Shown here piece after piece: positions 7,084 through 8,209 of a stretch of DNA of 8,209 nt. Position 1 is the first letter of the stretch. Each line of letters begins with the position of its first letter. Position numbers and translations under genes: made by a program. The notes under the pieces were generated by a model. The model was not told the origin of the DNA. It worked only from the letters and a program-made list of their open reading frames with translations, and did not search any database. Source of the stretch: Clostridium sp. CAG:411 (GTDB taxonomy: Bacteria; Bacillota; Clostridia; Lachnospirales; Lachnospiraceae); assembly GCA_000437275.1 (NCBI GenBank), contig FR899709.1:23223-31431 (forward strand), in the 5' to 3' direction.

Positions 7084-7731
7084 ATGAATCAGAATAGTTA
7101 TGTAAATGCAGCAGTGAGAAAGATACAATGCAGTGACAAGAAAAAGAAGGAAATAAAACAACAATTACTGCAAGATGTGAAAAAAGGAATGGAGCATGGG
7201 AAATCCATTCATGAGGTAATTGGCGATTTGGGAACACCGGAGCAGATTGCGGAAATGTGGAATAAAAAAGTGTCAGAAGAAGAGAAGAAAAAGTTTAAAA
7301 AGCAAAGAAGAATGAAGATTGTTGGAATCGTATTGGGAGTGCTTGTTTGCGCAGGGCTGCTTATTTATTTTTTTGTTCCTAAATCTTATCCAATCGAGAC
7401 ACATGGCATTTATACAGAGGAGCAGGTAGAGAAAAAGGTAAAAGATACGATTACTATGTTAGATAATGGAGAGTATCAGAAGCTATATGATTGTGGTACG
7501 AAGGGGATGCAGAAGGTATTGAATAAAAAAATGCTGGAGGCAGCCAAACATGAAGTTGGAGACAACTGGGGACAGAGAAAATCCTTTGGAAAAATATATA
7601 TGGCGGAGACAAAACAAAAGGGAAATTTATATGCAGTAGCACAGACAACGGTGGAATATGAGAATGTATCAGTTACGTATACGGTTAGTTTTGATAGTGA
7701 CTTAAAGTTGGCGGGATTATACATGAGATAG
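7084..7731 (+). CDS. Single-pass membrane protein, HAAS-like N-terminus and DUF3887-like C-terminal domain
   Basis: The product has 215 residues and no enzyme motif. Residues 1-60 form helices rich in Lys and Glu, ending in IGDLGTPEQIAEMWN (46-60). The LG-x-P-x-x-IA pattern is characteristic of HAAS/DUF1700-type domains. A very basic linker (KKKFKKQRR, about 68-76) precedes one membrane helix (77-98), which predicts the N-terminus inside and the C-terminus outside. Residues 108-215 resemble DUF3887: a helix with TMLDNGEYQKLYD, a second helix (KKMLEAAKHEV), then strands, with YAVAQTTVEYENVSVTYTVSF near the end. ATG 7084 has GGGAAG (7071-7076) 7 nt upstream and follows the phosphatase stop by 13 nt. 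The open frame back to 6979 lies inside the phosphatase gene and is not used. A signalling or envelope-sensing role is only inferred. Domain calls come from pattern memory. Confidence 0.85.
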   Translation: MNQNSYVNAAVRKIQCSDKKKKEIKQQLLQDVKKGMEHGKSIHEVIGDLGTPEQIAEMWNKKVSEEEKKKFKKQRRMKIVGIVLGVLVCAGLLIYFFVPKSYPIETHGIYTEEQVEKKVKDTITMLDNGEYQKLYDCGTKGMQKVLNKKMLEAAKHEVGDNWGQRKSFGKIYMAETKQKGNLYAVAQTTVEYENVSVTYTVSFDSDLKLAGLYMR

Positions 7732-7746
7732 TTTTTGGATATTAGG

Positions 7747-7775
7747 TTGCATTTTGTCAAAAAGTTAGCTATTCT
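7747..7775 (+). promoter_or_regulatory. Weak candidate promoter for the amylase gene
   Basis: TTGCAT (7747-7752) and TATTCT (7770-7775) are 17 nt apart but match the consensus poorly. No terminator is visible between 7731 and 7841, so readthrough from the upstream pair is also possible. No cre-like operator was confidently seen. Confidence 0.25.
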
Positions 7776-7840
7776 AATGGTGTAACTATATGGAAAATGA
7801 ATGTATTAAGATGGAAATAAAAGGAAAAGAGGAGAGAGTG

Positions 7841-8209
7841 ATGGATAATCGTACCATGATCCAATATTTTGAGTGGTATTTACCTAGTGATCATACCTTA
7901 TGGAAAAAGGTAGCAAAAGAAGCAGCAAATTTAAAAGAAGCTGGAATTACCAGTGTGTGGCTTCCGCCAGCATATAAAGGTGCGTTAGGTGCGAATGATG
8001 TGGGATATGCAGTATACGACACGTATGACTTAGGTGAGTTTGATCAAAAGGGAAGCATACCTACAAAGTATGGTACAAAAGATGAATATTTACAGGCAAT
8101 CAAGAGTTTGCAGGAGCAGGGCATTGAAGTATTGGCAGATATTGTTTTGGGGCATCGTTTGGGAGCAGATGAGAAGGAGCGTATTTTTGCTTATGGAAGT
8201 GCCAGTGAC
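7841..8209 (+). CDS. Alpha-amylase-like GH13 glycosidase, probably cytoplasmic (3' partial)
   Basis: The first 123 residues are present and the gene runs off the window. MIQYFEWYLPSD (6-17), ITSVWLPPAYKG (36-47) and GYAVYDTYDLGEF (55-67) are hallmarks of GH13 subfamily 5 liquefying-type alpha-amylases, which cut internal alpha-1,4 links of starch or glycogen. No signal peptide is present, so the enzyme should act in the cytoplasm, on imported maltodextrins or stored glycogen. GH13 conserved region I is here ADIVLGH (99-105). The usual Asn before His is Gly104, while D100 and H105 are kept. The catalytic Asp/Glu/Asp lie beyond the window. ATG 7841 is chosen for GAGGAG at 7829-7834 (6-nt spacing) and for the family N-terminus. 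In-frame ATGs at 7790 and 7811 would add only a non-conserved leader. Confidence 0.92.
   Translation, partial: MDNRTMIQYFEWYLPSDHTLWKKVAKEAANLKEAGITSVWLPPAYKGALGANDVGYAVYDTYDLGEFDQKGSIPTKYGTKDEYLQAIKSLQEQGIEVLADIVLGHRLGADEKERIFAYGSASD

Noticed and set aside
7790..7840. Earlier in-frame ATGs (7790, 7811) for the amylase
   Set aside because: The added residues (starting MENECIKMEIKG) are not family-like and lack a good binding site. GAGGAG fits ATG 7841.

Overview
The window is 8.2 kb of AT-rich DNA. Several things suggest a Firmicute of class Clostridia, most likely Lachnospiraceae: purine-rich GGAGG-type ribosome binding sites, a TTG start codon, sigma-A-like promoters, an A/T-biased third codon position, and relatives such as a YhaQ/NatA-type ABC pair, a SpoVB/YtgP-type flippase and a GH13_5-like amylase. 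This is inference from gene content and style. There is no rRNA or other decisive taxonomic marker. All supported genes are on the + strand, and I see no mobile element, CRISPR array, tRNA or rRNA.

Layout. (1) 1-491 is the 3' part of a probable exported lipoprotein or secreted protein with a PsbP/DUF1795-like domain, closed by a rho-independent terminator at 507-548. (2) A good sigma-A promoter (about 644-672) leads into a 547-aa MOP/MATE-type flippase of the SpoVB/YtgP (MurJ-like) group. (3) An extended -10 promoter (2492-2500) precedes a two-gene ABC exporter operon: ATPase (2569-3480, TTG start) and permease (3484-4731), resembling YhaQP/NatAB. (4) A strong extended -10 promoter (4755-4783) drives threonine synthase thrC (4859-6349), followed by a terminator and a second overlapping hairpin. 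(5) A histidine-phosphatase-family enzyme (6486-7070) and a single-pass membrane protein with HAAS-like and DUF3887-like parts (7084-7731) lie 13 nt apart and are probably cotranscribed. (6) The window ends inside a cytoplasmic alpha-amylase-like GH13 gene (7841 onward).

The genes look like a run of short independent transcription units: envelope lipid-linked sugar export, an efflux-type ABC transporter, threonine biosynthesis, a small phosphatase plus sensor-like membrane protein, and glucan breakdown. I did not find a convincing undescribed multi-gene system. The points most worth a second look are the pair of mutually exclusive hairpins after thrC, the Asn-to-Gly change in region I of the amylase, the phosphatase/HAAS-DUF3887 pair, and the unclear translation start of the flippase.
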